The notes under the pieces: model-generated | What the model was told of the DNA's origin: nothing | Databases searched by the model: none | What the model saw: only the letters and a program-made list of their open reading frames with translations | Program-made: the position numbers and the translations under genes | In this document: piece by piece, positions 56,475-64,000 of the stretch | How the letters are laid out: every line of letters starts with the position of its first letter | Numbering within the stretch: position 1 is the stretch's first letter | From: Desulfosarcina alkanivorans | Lineage (GTDB): Bacteria > Desulfobacterota > Desulfobacteria > Desulfobacterales > Desulfosarcinaceae | Length of the DNA: 64,000 nucleotides | Assembly (NCBI RefSeq): GCF_009688945.1 | Contig: NZ_AP021874.1 | Span: 1,922,001-1,986,000, forward strand | Reading direction: 5' to 3'

Positions 56475-58169
56475 TCAGGTATAGCTGTTTTCCACGATCT
56501 TTTCCGCAATGGGATCATAGCCGTGAATCAGCCCGGGCTTGACCTGGGCCATGACGCGGATGTTTTTGCCGGTGGTGTAGAAACCGCGAACCATGTTGAA
56601 GGACATGGCATCGACGATTTCCAGTTCCAGGTGTTCAGGGTTGGCACCCCGGCCAATGGCTTTGCGGCGCAGCAGGTCCAGGGCGGTGGTGATGGCGTCC
56701 TGTTCGGTGTAGCTTGACGAAATCACCGCGGTAAACCCTTCTTCCGGGGCGGCGGCGATTTCCCGCTCCGTATCGGCAAACAGGGTCACCTCACAGGTCG
56801 TACGGGCCAGGCCGGCGCCGATGGCATTGGCGACATTCCAGCGGGGGACCACATCGACCCGGTTGTCGCTCAACCGCTCCAGGCCCCTGGCGAACCAGGG
56901 CGCCGGCCCTCCCAGGACCAGAATGTGCCGGGGCTGAAGGCGGTGGCCCTCCCACAACTCGTGGACCGTATAGACCGGTTTGGCGTTGATTCGCTCGATC
57001 ATCGCGTCGGCTTCGGCGAGGATGGTCCGGCAGGCCTGTTCGAAAATTCGATGGGCCGCATCCCGGACATCGGTCCCCAGGGCATCGGCCAGGGCCTGGA
57101 CGCCCTCCCGGGCCTTTTCCAGGTCGCCCCCCTCGCCGAGTCCCAAAAGGAAAATGGCATCCGTGGGGGTCGGCACCGGCCCGCCGTAGGCCATGGCCAT
57201 TCCCAGCCGGTCTGGACCGATATGAATCGTTCCGTCCACGACGCGCACGGCACTGTCTCCACCGACGCCGATGGAGACGGTTTCCAGCGATCGAATCAGT
57301 GTTTTGTGCTCGCCGATGCCGATGCCCATGGGGTCCAGCAGCGGCACCCCGTTAACCAGCACCGCCATGTCCGTGGTGGTGCCGCCGATGTCCAGCACCA
57401 GGCACTCTTCATCCCTGGGGGCAAAGGCCACGGACCCCATGACACTGGCTGCCGGACCGGAAAGAATGGTCTGGGCCGGATGGTCGATGGAGGCATCGAA
57501 GCGCATGTTCCCGCCGTCGGGTTTAAGGATGCGGATGGGCACATGCAGCCCTTTTTTACGCAACGAGTTGACGACGGCTTCGAAAAACTCCTTGTGGATC
57601 GGATAAACCGACGCGTTGAGGAAGGTGGTGGCGATGCGCCGCGGAAAGTTGAGGTTCCCGGCAACCCGATGGCCCAGAAACACCTTTTCGAAACCGTCGC
57701 CGAGAAGTTCACCGATGGCGACTTCATGTCCCGCGTTCCTGACCGAAAACTTGGAGACCACCCCCACGTAACGGATGCCGTCTGCTTTGAACCGATGGGC
57801 CACCTCCAGGATCTGGGCCTCATCGATGGGAGAGACCTCGCGCCCCCGGTGGTCGATGGCCCCGGCCACCTGATGGTAATGGGGGCCGGTGCGAAACAGT
57901 TCCGGATCGATACCCGGTCCGGCGGAAACGATCATTCCCACCTCGGGAATCCGGTTCTGCACAATGCGATTGGTGGCCAGAGTGGTGGACAACACCGCCC
58001 GACGGATATGCTCGGGATCGATGCCTTCGGTAATCTTTTCCAGGCCGGACAAGACGGTGGCAAAAAGATCCGACGGGTTGGTGGTCACCTTGACCTGTCT
58101 CACCAGTCCTTCCTGACCGAGAAGGACCACATCCGTATGGGTACCGCCGACATCCAGCCCAATGATCAT
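56475..58169 (-). CDS. Hydantoinase/oxoprolinase A family protein
   Basis: 564 residues with the ASKHA-fold phosphate-binding start 'MIIGLDVGGTHTDVVLLGQE', 'AVLSTTLATNRIVQNRIPEV' and the central 'LVLDIGGTTTDMAVL'. These ATP-dependent enzymes open hydantoin, 5-oxoproline or acetone-type substrates, usually with a HyuB partner. No HyuB gene is next to it. It is upstream of the deacetylase-like gene by about 90 bases on the same strand, so both may act on a related amide substrate. Confidence 0.9.
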   Translation of the reverse strand: MIIGLDVGGTHTDVVLLGQEGLVRQVKVTTNPSDLFATVLSGLEKITEGIDPEHIRRAVLSTTLATNRIVQNRIPEVGMIVSAGPGIDPELFRTGPHYHQVAGAIDHRGREVSPIDEAQILEVAHRFKADGIRYVGVVSKFSVRNAGHEVAIGELLGDGFEKVFLGHRVAGNLNFPRRIATTFLNASVYPIHKEFFEAVVNSLRKKGLHVPIRILKPDGGNMRFDASIDHPAQTILSGPAASVMGSVAFAPRDEECLVLDIGGTTTDMAVLVNGVPLLDPMGIGIGEHKTLIRSLETVSIGVGGDSAVRVVDGTIHIGPDRLGMAMAYGGPVPTPTDAIFLLGLGEGGDLEKAREGVQALADALGTDVRDAAHRIFEQACRTILAEADAMIERINAKPVYTVHELWEGHRLQPRHILVLGGPAPWFARGLERLSDNRVDVVPRWNVANAIGAGLARTTCEVTLFADTEREIAAAPEEGFTAVISSSYTEQDAITTALDLLRRKAIGRGANPEHLELEIVDAMSFNMVRGFYTTGKNIRVMAQVKPGLIHGYDPIAEKIVENSYT

Positions 58170-58553
58170 GGCGCTATCCTGATTGGGTTTGTTTTCGCCT
58201 CTGTGGAAGAGGATTTCAAGGTATCCAAAATCAGCACCCATGTCAACACATCACCACCGGTTGAGGAATCTTTGCCGACCTGTCAATCGCCCCCCCCGGC
58301 AGTTCCCGCAGCGCGTCCGGCACCGCCGATTCCTTCCCGTGGTCCCTGCCCGCCGAGCCGCCCCCGAAAGGCCCCTTCGCGGCCCTCCGCCGCGTCTATT
58401 TTCCTGAAAGATGTTGACTATCCGGGAAAACCTGCGATAAACGTTCAGGTTTACGCGAACAGATCGTCGGCAACGGCAGCCGGGGTCGGTCAGGGCGGCA
58501 GAGGCCGCCGCCCGCCACCGGTTGCGGGATTGCCCGAAAGGTATTGTACACTG
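58170..58553. other. Divergent intergenic region
   Basis: Promoter space between the hydantoinase-like gene and hisS. It is GC-rich; an open frame continuous with hisS crosses it, but it is Pro/Arg low-complexity and not coding. No motif named. Confidence 0.4.
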
Positions 58554-59819
58554 ATGAGCCAGCCTAGCATACAACTGATCAGAGGGTTCAAGGACATCCT
58601 TCCCGGAGAGACGGAACTGTGGCAGCATATCGAACGCACCGCCATCGCCCTGTTCGAGGATTTCGGATACCGGGAAATCCGCATCCCGATCATGGAAAAA
58701 ACCGGACTGTTTGCACGCAGCATTGGCGAAGACACGGATATCGTGGAAAAGGAGATGTACACCTTCCCGGACCGCAAGGGTGACCCGCTCACCCTTCGGC
58801 CAGAAGCCACGGCATCCATCTGCCGCTCTTACATTCAGCACAAGATGTACGCGCAGGATCCGGTCCGGAAATTCTATACCATCGGCCCCATGTTCCGCCG
58901 GGAAAGGCCCCAGAAGGGCCGCTACCGCCAGTTTTACCAGATCGATGCGGAAATTTTCGGCGTTGCGGAACCTTACGCGGACGTGGAACTGATTTTTTTG
59001 CTGCGCACCCTTTTCGACCGCTTGAAGGTGACCGACACCACCGCCCATGTCAACTCCCTGGGCTGCCCGGTTTGCCGCCCCCGCTTCAAGGCGGCCCTGG
59101 CCACCCTGCTGGCCGATGCGGCGCCGTCGCTGTGTAAAGACTGCCTGCGTAGAAAAGACCGAAACCCCTTGCGCGTGCTGGACTGCAAGGTTCCCGGCTG
59201 CCGGGAGGCCATGGCCGGTGCGCCCGCCATCATCGACTACCTGTGCGACGACTGCCGCGATCATTTTTCAACGGTCACCGGGTCATTGACCGAACTGGGC
59301 GTTCCCTTCAAGGTGGACAAACAGCTGGTTCGCGGCCTGGACTACTACACCCGCACCGCCTTCGAGATCCAGACCGGCGCCCTGGGTGCCCAGAGTGCCG
59401 TGGCCGGCGGCGGCCGCTACGACGGGCTGGTCGGATCCCTGGGCGGCCCTGAAATGCCCGCCATCGGCTTTGCCATCGGCTTCGACCGCCTGGCGGAAAT
59501 CGTCTCTACGACCACCCCGGCCGCCGTGCGGACACCCGACCTGTTTATCGCCGCACTGGGAAAGCCGGCCAAGAAACTCGCCTTCGGATGGTCCACCGCA
59601 CTGGGGCTCAAGGGCATCGGCGCCGCCATGGAATACGGCGACAAGAGCCTGAAGGCCCAGATGAAGCGGGCCAACCGCCTGGGCGCCGGCCGGGTTCTCA
59701 TCGTCGGCGAGAGCGAACTGGCGTCGGGCGCAGCGGTGCTTCGGGACATGTCGACCAAGACCCAGATCACGTTGCCCCTGGACGGCATCATTGATTCATT
59801 GATTGAGACATTGGATTGA
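58554..59819 (+). CDS. hisS: Histidyl-tRNA synthetase
   Basis: 421 residues with class II motif 1 ('RGFKDILPGETELWQHIE'), motif 2 ('FYTIGPMFRRERPQKGRYRQ' followed by FYQ), the HisA/HisB histidine-binding boxes ('LVRGLDYYTRTAFE') and motif 3 ('PAIGFAIGFDRL'), then the C-terminal anticodon-binding domain. A Cys-rich insert ('CPVCRPRF', 'CKDCLRRKD', 'CDDCRDHF') may bind zinc, as in many bacterial HisRS. It is followed by aspS, a common pairing. Confidence 0.98.
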   Translation: MSQPSIQLIRGFKDILPGETELWQHIERTAIALFEDFGYREIRIPIMEKTGLFARSIGEDTDIVEKEMYTFPDRKGDPLTLRPEATASICRSYIQHKMYAQDPVRKFYTIGPMFRRERPQKGRYRQFYQIDAEIFGVAEPYADVELIFLLRTLFDRLKVTDTTAHVNSLGCPVCRPRFKAALATLLADAAPSLCKDCLRRKDRNPLRVLDCKVPGCREAMAGAPAIIDYLCDDCRDHFSTVTGSLTELGVPFKVDKQLVRGLDYYTRTAFEIQTGALGAQSAVAGGGRYDGLVGSLGGPEMPAIGFAIGFDRLAEIVSTTTPAAVRTPDLFIAALGKPAKKLAFGWSTALGLKGIGAAMEYGDKSLKAQMKRANRLGAGRVLIVGESELASGAAVLRDMSTKTQITLPLDGIIDSLIETLD

Positions 59820-59857
59820 AACGGCACAGATTACAATTTTTAATTATAAATTTTTAC

Positions 59858-59937
59858 TTTTGAATGATTGTTTCTGCCATGTGCATAAATAATGGTCAAA
59901 AGGCCTTAATTGAAGATCCACCATTAATCATTCAAAA
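59858..59937. repeat. Inverted repeat in the hisS-aspS gap
   Basis: TTTTGAATGATT (59858-59869) and AATCATTCAAAA (59926-59937) are exact complements, 56 bases apart, in AT-rich DNA otherwise foreign to this GC-rich region. Confidence 0.6.
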
Positions 59938-59972
59938 TTGCTTTTTGGTTGGAATTTGAAAGGAGCATTCCA

Positions 59973-61784
59973 TTGGCTGACATTCTCGGAGACATGAGAA
60001 GAACCCATCACTGCAACGCCTTGAGTGCCGGGGATATGGGCAAACAGGTCGTTCTGATGGGCTGGGTCCTGCGGCGACGGGATCATGGCGGGGTCATTTT
60101 CATCGACCTGCGCGATCGCGAAGGCATCACCCAGGTGGTCTTCAACCCGGAAATCAACCCGGACGTCCACGCCAAGGCCCACGCCATCCGCAGCGAGTTC
60201 GTCCTGGGCATCCGCGGCCGGGTGGAACCCCGCCCCGACGGCATGATCAACCCGAAGCTGCCGACCGGCGAAATCGAAGTGCTGGTGGACGAGCTGAAAA
60301 TTCTCAATCCGGCCAAAACACCGCCCTTCATGATCGAGGACCACGTGGAAGTCTCCGAAGCCCTGCGCCTGAAAAACAGGCATCTGGATCTCCGGCGTCC
60401 GCCCCTTCAGCGCAACATCATCACCCGGCACAGGGCCAGTGCCTCGGTGCGCCGCTTTCTGGACGAAAACGGATTCCTGGACATCGAAACGCCCGTACTG
60501 ACCAAAAGCACGCCGGAAGGTGCCCGGGATTATCTGGTGCCCAGCCGGGTCAACCCCGGGCAATTCTACGCCCTGCCCCAGTCCCCCCAGTTGTTCAAGC
60601 AGCTGCTCATGGTTTCCGGGTTCGACCGCTACTACCAGATTGTGCGCTGCTTCCGGGACGAAGATCTGCGGGCCGACCGGCAGCCGGAATTCACCCAGAT
60701 CGATATGGAAATGTCCTTTGTGGGCGAAGAAGATCTCATGGCGGTCAGTGAAAACATGATGACCCGGGTGTTCGAAGAGGTCCTGGGCCAGTCGCTGACC
60801 GGCCCCTTTCCCCGGCTCACCTACGCCGAGGCCCTGGACCGGTTCGGCCTGGACAAACCCGATACCCGCTTCGGCCTGGAACTCAGGGACATCTCCGACA
60901 TCGTGGAGGACTCCGGGTTCAAGGTCTTTTCCAGCGTGGTCAAAAAAGGCGGCATCGTCAAGGCGCTGAACGCCAAGGGGTGCATCGACTTCTCACGCAA
61001 AGAGATCGACGACCTGACGGACTTCGCCGCCGTCTACCGCGCCAAGGGCCTGGCCTGGATCAAGGTTCGCGAGGAGGCCTGGCAGTCTCCCATCGCCAAA
61101 TTTTTCACCGACGAAGAGAAAGCCCGGCTGGCCGAACGCATCGACATGCAGCCCGGCGACCTGGTCTTTTTCGTGGCCGACCAGCCCAAGGTCACCAACG
61201 AGGCCCTGGGCCACCTGCGAAACCACCTGGGCAAGCGGCTGGGGCTCATTGATGACAGCCGGTTCAATTTCGTGTGGGTCACCCACTTTCCCATGTTCGA
61301 ATATGACGAGACCGAAAAACGCTACCAGGCCCTCCATCACCCCTTCACCGCCCCGCTGGAAGAGGATTACGACCGACTGGAAACCGATCCCCTCGCCGTC
61401 CGCTCCCGGGCCTATGACCTGGTGCTCAACGGCTTCGAAGTGGGCGGCGGCAGCATCCGTATCCATGACATGGATCTGCAGCAGCGGATCTTTGCCGCCC
61501 TGGGCATGCATCCGGCGGTCTACCGGGAAAAATTCGGCTTCCTGCTGGATGCGCTGGAGTCCGGCGCCCCGCCCCACGGAGGCATCGCCTTCGGATTTGA
61601 CCGCCTGGTGATGCTGCTGTGCGGCGAACCCTCCATCCGCGACGTGATCGCTTTTCCCAAGACCCAGCGGGCCGCCTGCCTGCTTACCAGCGCCCCGTCG
61701 GAAGCGGCCACGGCCCAGTTGGACGAACTCTCGCTCAGGGTGAAACTGACCGTGATGGAAGGTATGAAGAAAGGCGAAGATTGA
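59973..61784 (+). CDS. aspS: Aspartyl-tRNA synthetase
   Basis: 603 residues, bacterial type: an N-terminal OB fold ('[20 protein letters not shown]'), class II motifs with '[20 protein letters not shown]' and '[20 protein letters not shown]', the GAD insertion domain (about 285-420) and motif 3 '[17 protein letters not shown]'. The start is taken as TTG, since AAAGGAG lies seven bases before it and the sequence '[13 protein letters not shown]' fits the family; the next ATG (59994) would cut six or seven residues. Cognate for Asp, possibly also Asn, which cannot be told here. Confidence 0.97.
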   Translation: MADILGDMRRTHHCNALSAGDMGKQVVLMGWVLRRRDHGGVIFIDLRDREGITQVVFNPEINPDVHAKAHAIRSEFVLGIRGRVEPRPDGMINPKLPTGEIEVLVDELKILNPAKTPPFMIEDHVEVSEALRLKNRHLDLRRPPLQRNIITRHRASASVRRFLDENGFLDIETPVLTKSTPEGARDYLVPSRVNPGQFYALPQSPQLFKQLLMVSGFDRYYQIVRCFRDEDLRADRQPEFTQIDMEMSFVGEEDLMAVSENMMTRVFEEVLGQSLTGPFPRLTYAEALDRFGLDKPDTRFGLELRDISDIVEDSGFKVFSSVVKKGGIVKALNAKGCIDFSRKEIDDLTDFAAVYRAKGLAWIKVREEAWQSPIAKFFTDEEKARLAERIDMQPGDLVFFVADQPKVTNEALGHLRNHLGKRLGLIDDSRFNFVWVTHFPMFEYDETEKRYQALHHPFTAPLEEDYDRLETDPLAVRSRAYDLVLNGFEVGGGSIRIHDMDLQQRIFAALGMHPAVYREKFGFLLDALESGAPPHGGIAFGFDRLVMLLCGEPSIRDVIAFPKTQRAACLLTSAPSEAATAQLDELSLRVKLTVMEGMKKGED

Positions 61785-61810
61785 TCAATAGACACTGTTT
61801 TTGGAACGTT

Positions 61811-61914
61811 GAAATTGGAAATTAGAAATTTGATCCTCATGCTTTTTTACTGTTGATCAACACATTCAATTCGTAAACTCGTTTGGTCTGCCCCAATTTC
61901 TATTTTCCAATTTC
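61811..61914. repeat. Inverted repeat between aspS and the Lon-like gene
   Basis: GAAATTGGAAATTAGAAATT (61811-61830) faces AATTTCTATTTTCCAATTTC (61895-61914); 19 of 20 bases pair. The unit is built from drifting AAATTNGA heptads, like other gap-filling repeats in this window. Confidence 0.65.
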
Positions 61915-61932
61915 ACCCCTTCAGGAGCCGCC

Positions 61933-64000
61933 ATGACCGACAAAAACGAAGTGAAACTCTCCGACCTGCGCTGCCTGTGCGATGCCGCCATCTTCGATTT
62001 TGAAACCACCGCCGACATCGACCCCCTGGACCAGGTCATCGGCCAGGAACGGGCCGTCCGGGCCATCACCTTCGGCCTGGAGATGAAAAGCGCCGGCTAC
62101 CACATCTTTGTCACCGGTCCGGAAGGCACCGGCAAAACCACCATCGTCCAGGACATCATCCGCAAAGCCGCCAGGGACCTGCCCACCCCTCCGGACTGGT
62201 GCATGGTCAACAATTTCAAGGATGAATACCGCCCCATTGCCCTGCCGGTAAAACCCGGCCATGGCTCCCGTTTCGCCAAAAGCCTCAACCGGCTGGTAGC
62301 CGACCTGAAAATCCGCCTGCCCAAAGAGTTCCAGACGGACCCGTTCCGTGAAAAGGTCGTCGAAATACAGAAACGACACGGTGAGCAGAAAAAGGACCAC
62401 TTCGCCGCGCTGGACCGCTCGGCCCTGGAAAAACACCTGAAAGTGGAAAAAACACCCTCGGGCTATCAGACCCTCCCCATCAAGGAGGGCGAACCGTACA
62501 CCCAGGAAGAATTCGAGGGGCTTCCCGAGCAGGAGCAAAAGGAGATCGAAAAGCGGGTACAGGGTTTTCAGGAGGAGATCCAGACGGTGATGCGCGAGGT
62601 CAGCCGGATCAACCATGCCCAGCAAAAAGAGATTCAACAGCTGGCAGACGAATCGGCCCGTTTTGTTTTACAGAGCCGCCTGGATCTGCTTCGTGAGAAC
62701 TATGCCGACCATCCGCCGATCCTCCAATTTCTGGAGGAGATGCAGGAGGACATGGTGGAAAACGTCGCCCTGTTCCTGCCCCGGCAGCAGTCGCCGGAGG
62801 AAAATGGCGATGGCGCCCCACCTGCCCAGGTTGTGGAACACTCCCTCAACCGTTACAAGGTCAACGTCCTGGAAGACCGCTCCGGTCTGGACGGCGCGCC
62901 GGTGGTCTTCGAGCCCAACCCCACCTACCAGAACATCTTTGGACGAATCGAGAAAAAAGCCTTCATGGGCACACTGGTCACCGACTTCACCATGGTGCAG
63001 TCCGGCTCTCTGCTTCAGGCCAACGGCGGTTTTCTCATCATGGAGGTCGCATCGATACTGACCCACCCTCAGGTTTGGGAATCCCTCAAGCGCGCCCTGC
63101 AGAACAAGATGCTCTGCATCGAGGACATGGCCCACGACATGGGACTGGGCACCGCGTCCCTGCGCCCGGCCCCGGTGGCCCTGGATGTGAAAGTGATCCT
63201 TCTGGGCGGGTACGAACCCTTCCAGATTCTGCAGAACTATGACCCCAAGTTCAACAAGATCTTCCGGGTGCGGGCGGATTTCGACTATGAAGTCACCCGC
63301 ACCGACGAGACCGTCAGGCTCTATGCCCAGTTCATCGCCCGGGTATGCCGGGATGAACGCCTGCTGCCCTTCACCGCAGACGGGGTCGCATCCGTGGTGG
63401 AATACGGTGAGAAGGCCATCGACAGCAAAAACAAGCTTTCCCTGCGGTTCGGCAGCGTCACCGGGGTAATCAAGGAAGCCGATTACTGGGCCAGGAAGGA
63501 GGATGCCGACCGGGTGACCGCCGCCCATGTGGTCAAGGCGTTCACGGAATACCGGTTCCGCTACAACCTCTACGAAGAGAAAATCCACGAAAATTACGTG
63601 GAAGACACCATCATGATCGATGTCGCCGGTGAAGCGGTGGGGCAGGTCAATGCCCTGGCCGTCTACCAGATGGGCGAAATCGCATTCGGACGGCCGTCGC
63701 GCATCACCGCCGAAACCTTCATGGGCAAAGCCGGGGTCATCAACATCGAACGCGAATCCAAGCTGTCCGGAAAGACCCACGACAAGGGGGTATTGATCCT
63801 CTCCGGATACCTGGGCCGCACCTTTGCCCAGCGCTACCCCCTGAGCCTGTCCATCAGCGTGACGTTCGAGCAGAGCTACAGCGGCATCGACGGCGACAGC
63901 GCCTCGTCCACGGAACTGTATGCCATCCTCTCCAGCCTGTCGAAAGTCCCCATCCGCCAGGGCATCGCCGTCACCGGATCGGTGAACCAGAAGGGCCAGG
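61933..64000 (+). CDS. Lon-related ATP-dependent protease (LonB-like), N-terminal and core part
   Basis: 689 residues are visible, and the gene runs off the window. The Walker A is 'VTGPEGTGKTTIVQDI' (about residue 60). A long coiled-coil insert (about 130-290) follows, then 'GRIEKKAFMGTLVTDFTMVQ', 'LLQANGGFLIMEVASIL' and the ATPase sensor region. The C-terminal Lon peptidase domain has started: 'FEQSYSGIDGDSASSTELYA' contains the catalytic Ser, and the Lys lies just beyond, near the edge. This is the putative Lon-related protease family (COG1067), not classical Lon. No membrane segment. CAGGAG precedes the ATG. Confidence 0.93.
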   Translation, partial: MTDKNEVKLSDLRCLCDAAIFDFETTADIDPLDQVIGQERAVRAITFGLEMKSAGYHIFVTGPEGTGKTTIVQDIIRKAARDLPTPPDWCMVNNFKDEYRPIALPVKPGHGSRFAKSLNRLVADLKIRLPKEFQTDPFREKVVEIQKRHGEQKKDHFAALDRSALEKHLKVEKTPSGYQTLPIKEGEPYTQEEFEGLPEQEQKEIEKRVQGFQEEIQTVMREVSRINHAQQKEIQQLADESARFVLQSRLDLLRENYADHPPILQFLEEMQEDMVENVALFLPRQQSPEENGDGAPPAQVVEHSLNRYKVNVLEDRSGLDGAPVVFEPNPTYQNIFGRIEKKAFMGTLVTDFTMVQSGSLLQANGGFLIMEVASILTHPQVWESLKRALQNKMLCIEDMAHDMGLGTASLRPAPVALDVKVILLGGYEPFQILQNYDPKFNKIFRVRADFDYEVTRTDETVRLYAQFIARVCRDERLLPFTADGVASVVEYGEKAIDSKNKLSLRFGSVTGVIKEADYWARKEDADRVTAAHVVKAFTEYRFRYNLYEEKIHENYVEDTIMIDVAGEAVGQVNALAVYQMGEIAFGRPSRITAETFMGKAGVINIERESKLSGKTHDKGVLILSGYLGRTFAQRYPLSLSISVTFEQSYSGIDGDSASSTELYAILSSLSKVPIRQGIAVTGSVNQKGQ

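Noticed and set aside
53807..56542. A 911-codon plus-strand open frame across epmA and the deacetylase-like gene
   Set aside because: It is the antisense of two clearly recognisable genes in GC-rich DNA, has no family features, and its composition (Gly/His/Val-rich) is that of a complementary frame.
56925..58553. A long N-terminal extension of hisS
   Set aside because: The frame is open upstream but is antisense to the hydantoinase-like gene; HisRS begins at 58554 with its normal N-terminus.

Overview
The window looks like chromosome from a Thermodesulfobacteriota (Deltaproteobacteria), probably a Desulfobacterales-type anaerobe. This is inferred from a DsrE-like selenoprotein, a monohaem cytochrome beside sulfur-handling genes, many two-component sensors, and intergenic repeats of a kind common in that group. 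Base composition changes near 26.4 kb. To the left the DNA is visibly poorer in GC and full of broken mobile genes. To the right it is GC-rich and mostly intact housekeeping DNA. A tRNA-fMet gene marks the change.

1-7.9 kb: a PAS-domain regulator running off the left edge faces a cluster led by a sigma-54-like promoter. The cluster encodes a monohaem cytochrome c, a Tat-exported metallo-beta-lactamase-fold hydrolase, a polytopic membrane protein, two unrecognised proteins, a NifX/NifB-like protein and a TauE/SafE permease. A DsrE-like gene converges on it. That gene is read through an in-frame UGA at the family's conserved Cys, with a bacterial SECIS-like hairpin in the right place, so it is called a selenoprotein. 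This cluster is the best candidate here for an undescribed system, probably a periplasmic redox and sulfur (or metal/chalcogen) function.

7.9-12.4 kb: small hypothetical genes, a methyltransferase, a REP-associated transposase pseudogene and a group II intron reverse transcriptase fragment.

12.4-26.4 kb: a decayed integrative element. It is bounded by the intact tRNA-fMet and a 44-base copy of the tRNA's 3' part, and keeps the C-terminal remnant of a serine recombinase whose last codons lie inside the tRNA gene. Its cargo is sensory: two periplasmic solute-binding proteins, a histidine kinase overlapping one of them, a hybrid kinase next to a broken double-receiver regulator, kinase fragments, a cold-shock protein and a NERD-domain protein. 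IS1634-, IS91- and IS1380-type transposase remnants interrupt it.

26.5-37.6 kb: DUF167, YbgC-type thioesterase, a four-helix-bundle protein, hom-thrH (threonine synthesis), a DUF2339/DUF3999 membrane pair, small proteins and a chemoreceptor. 37.9-43.2 kb: aceK-aceB-aceA, a complete glyoxylate shunt with its isocitrate dehydrogenase switch. 43.2-49.3 kb: a second metallo-hydrolase and the branched-chain amino acid ABC operon livK-H-M-G-F, with a 200-bp inverted-repeat element between livH and livM. 49.8-64 kb: a sigma-54 activator, an AbrB-type regulator, epmA, a histone-deacetylase-like gene, a hydantoinase-A-like gene, hisS, aspS and a Lon-like protease running off the right edge. Two related copies of an intergenic repeat lie at 39.7 and 52.6 kb.
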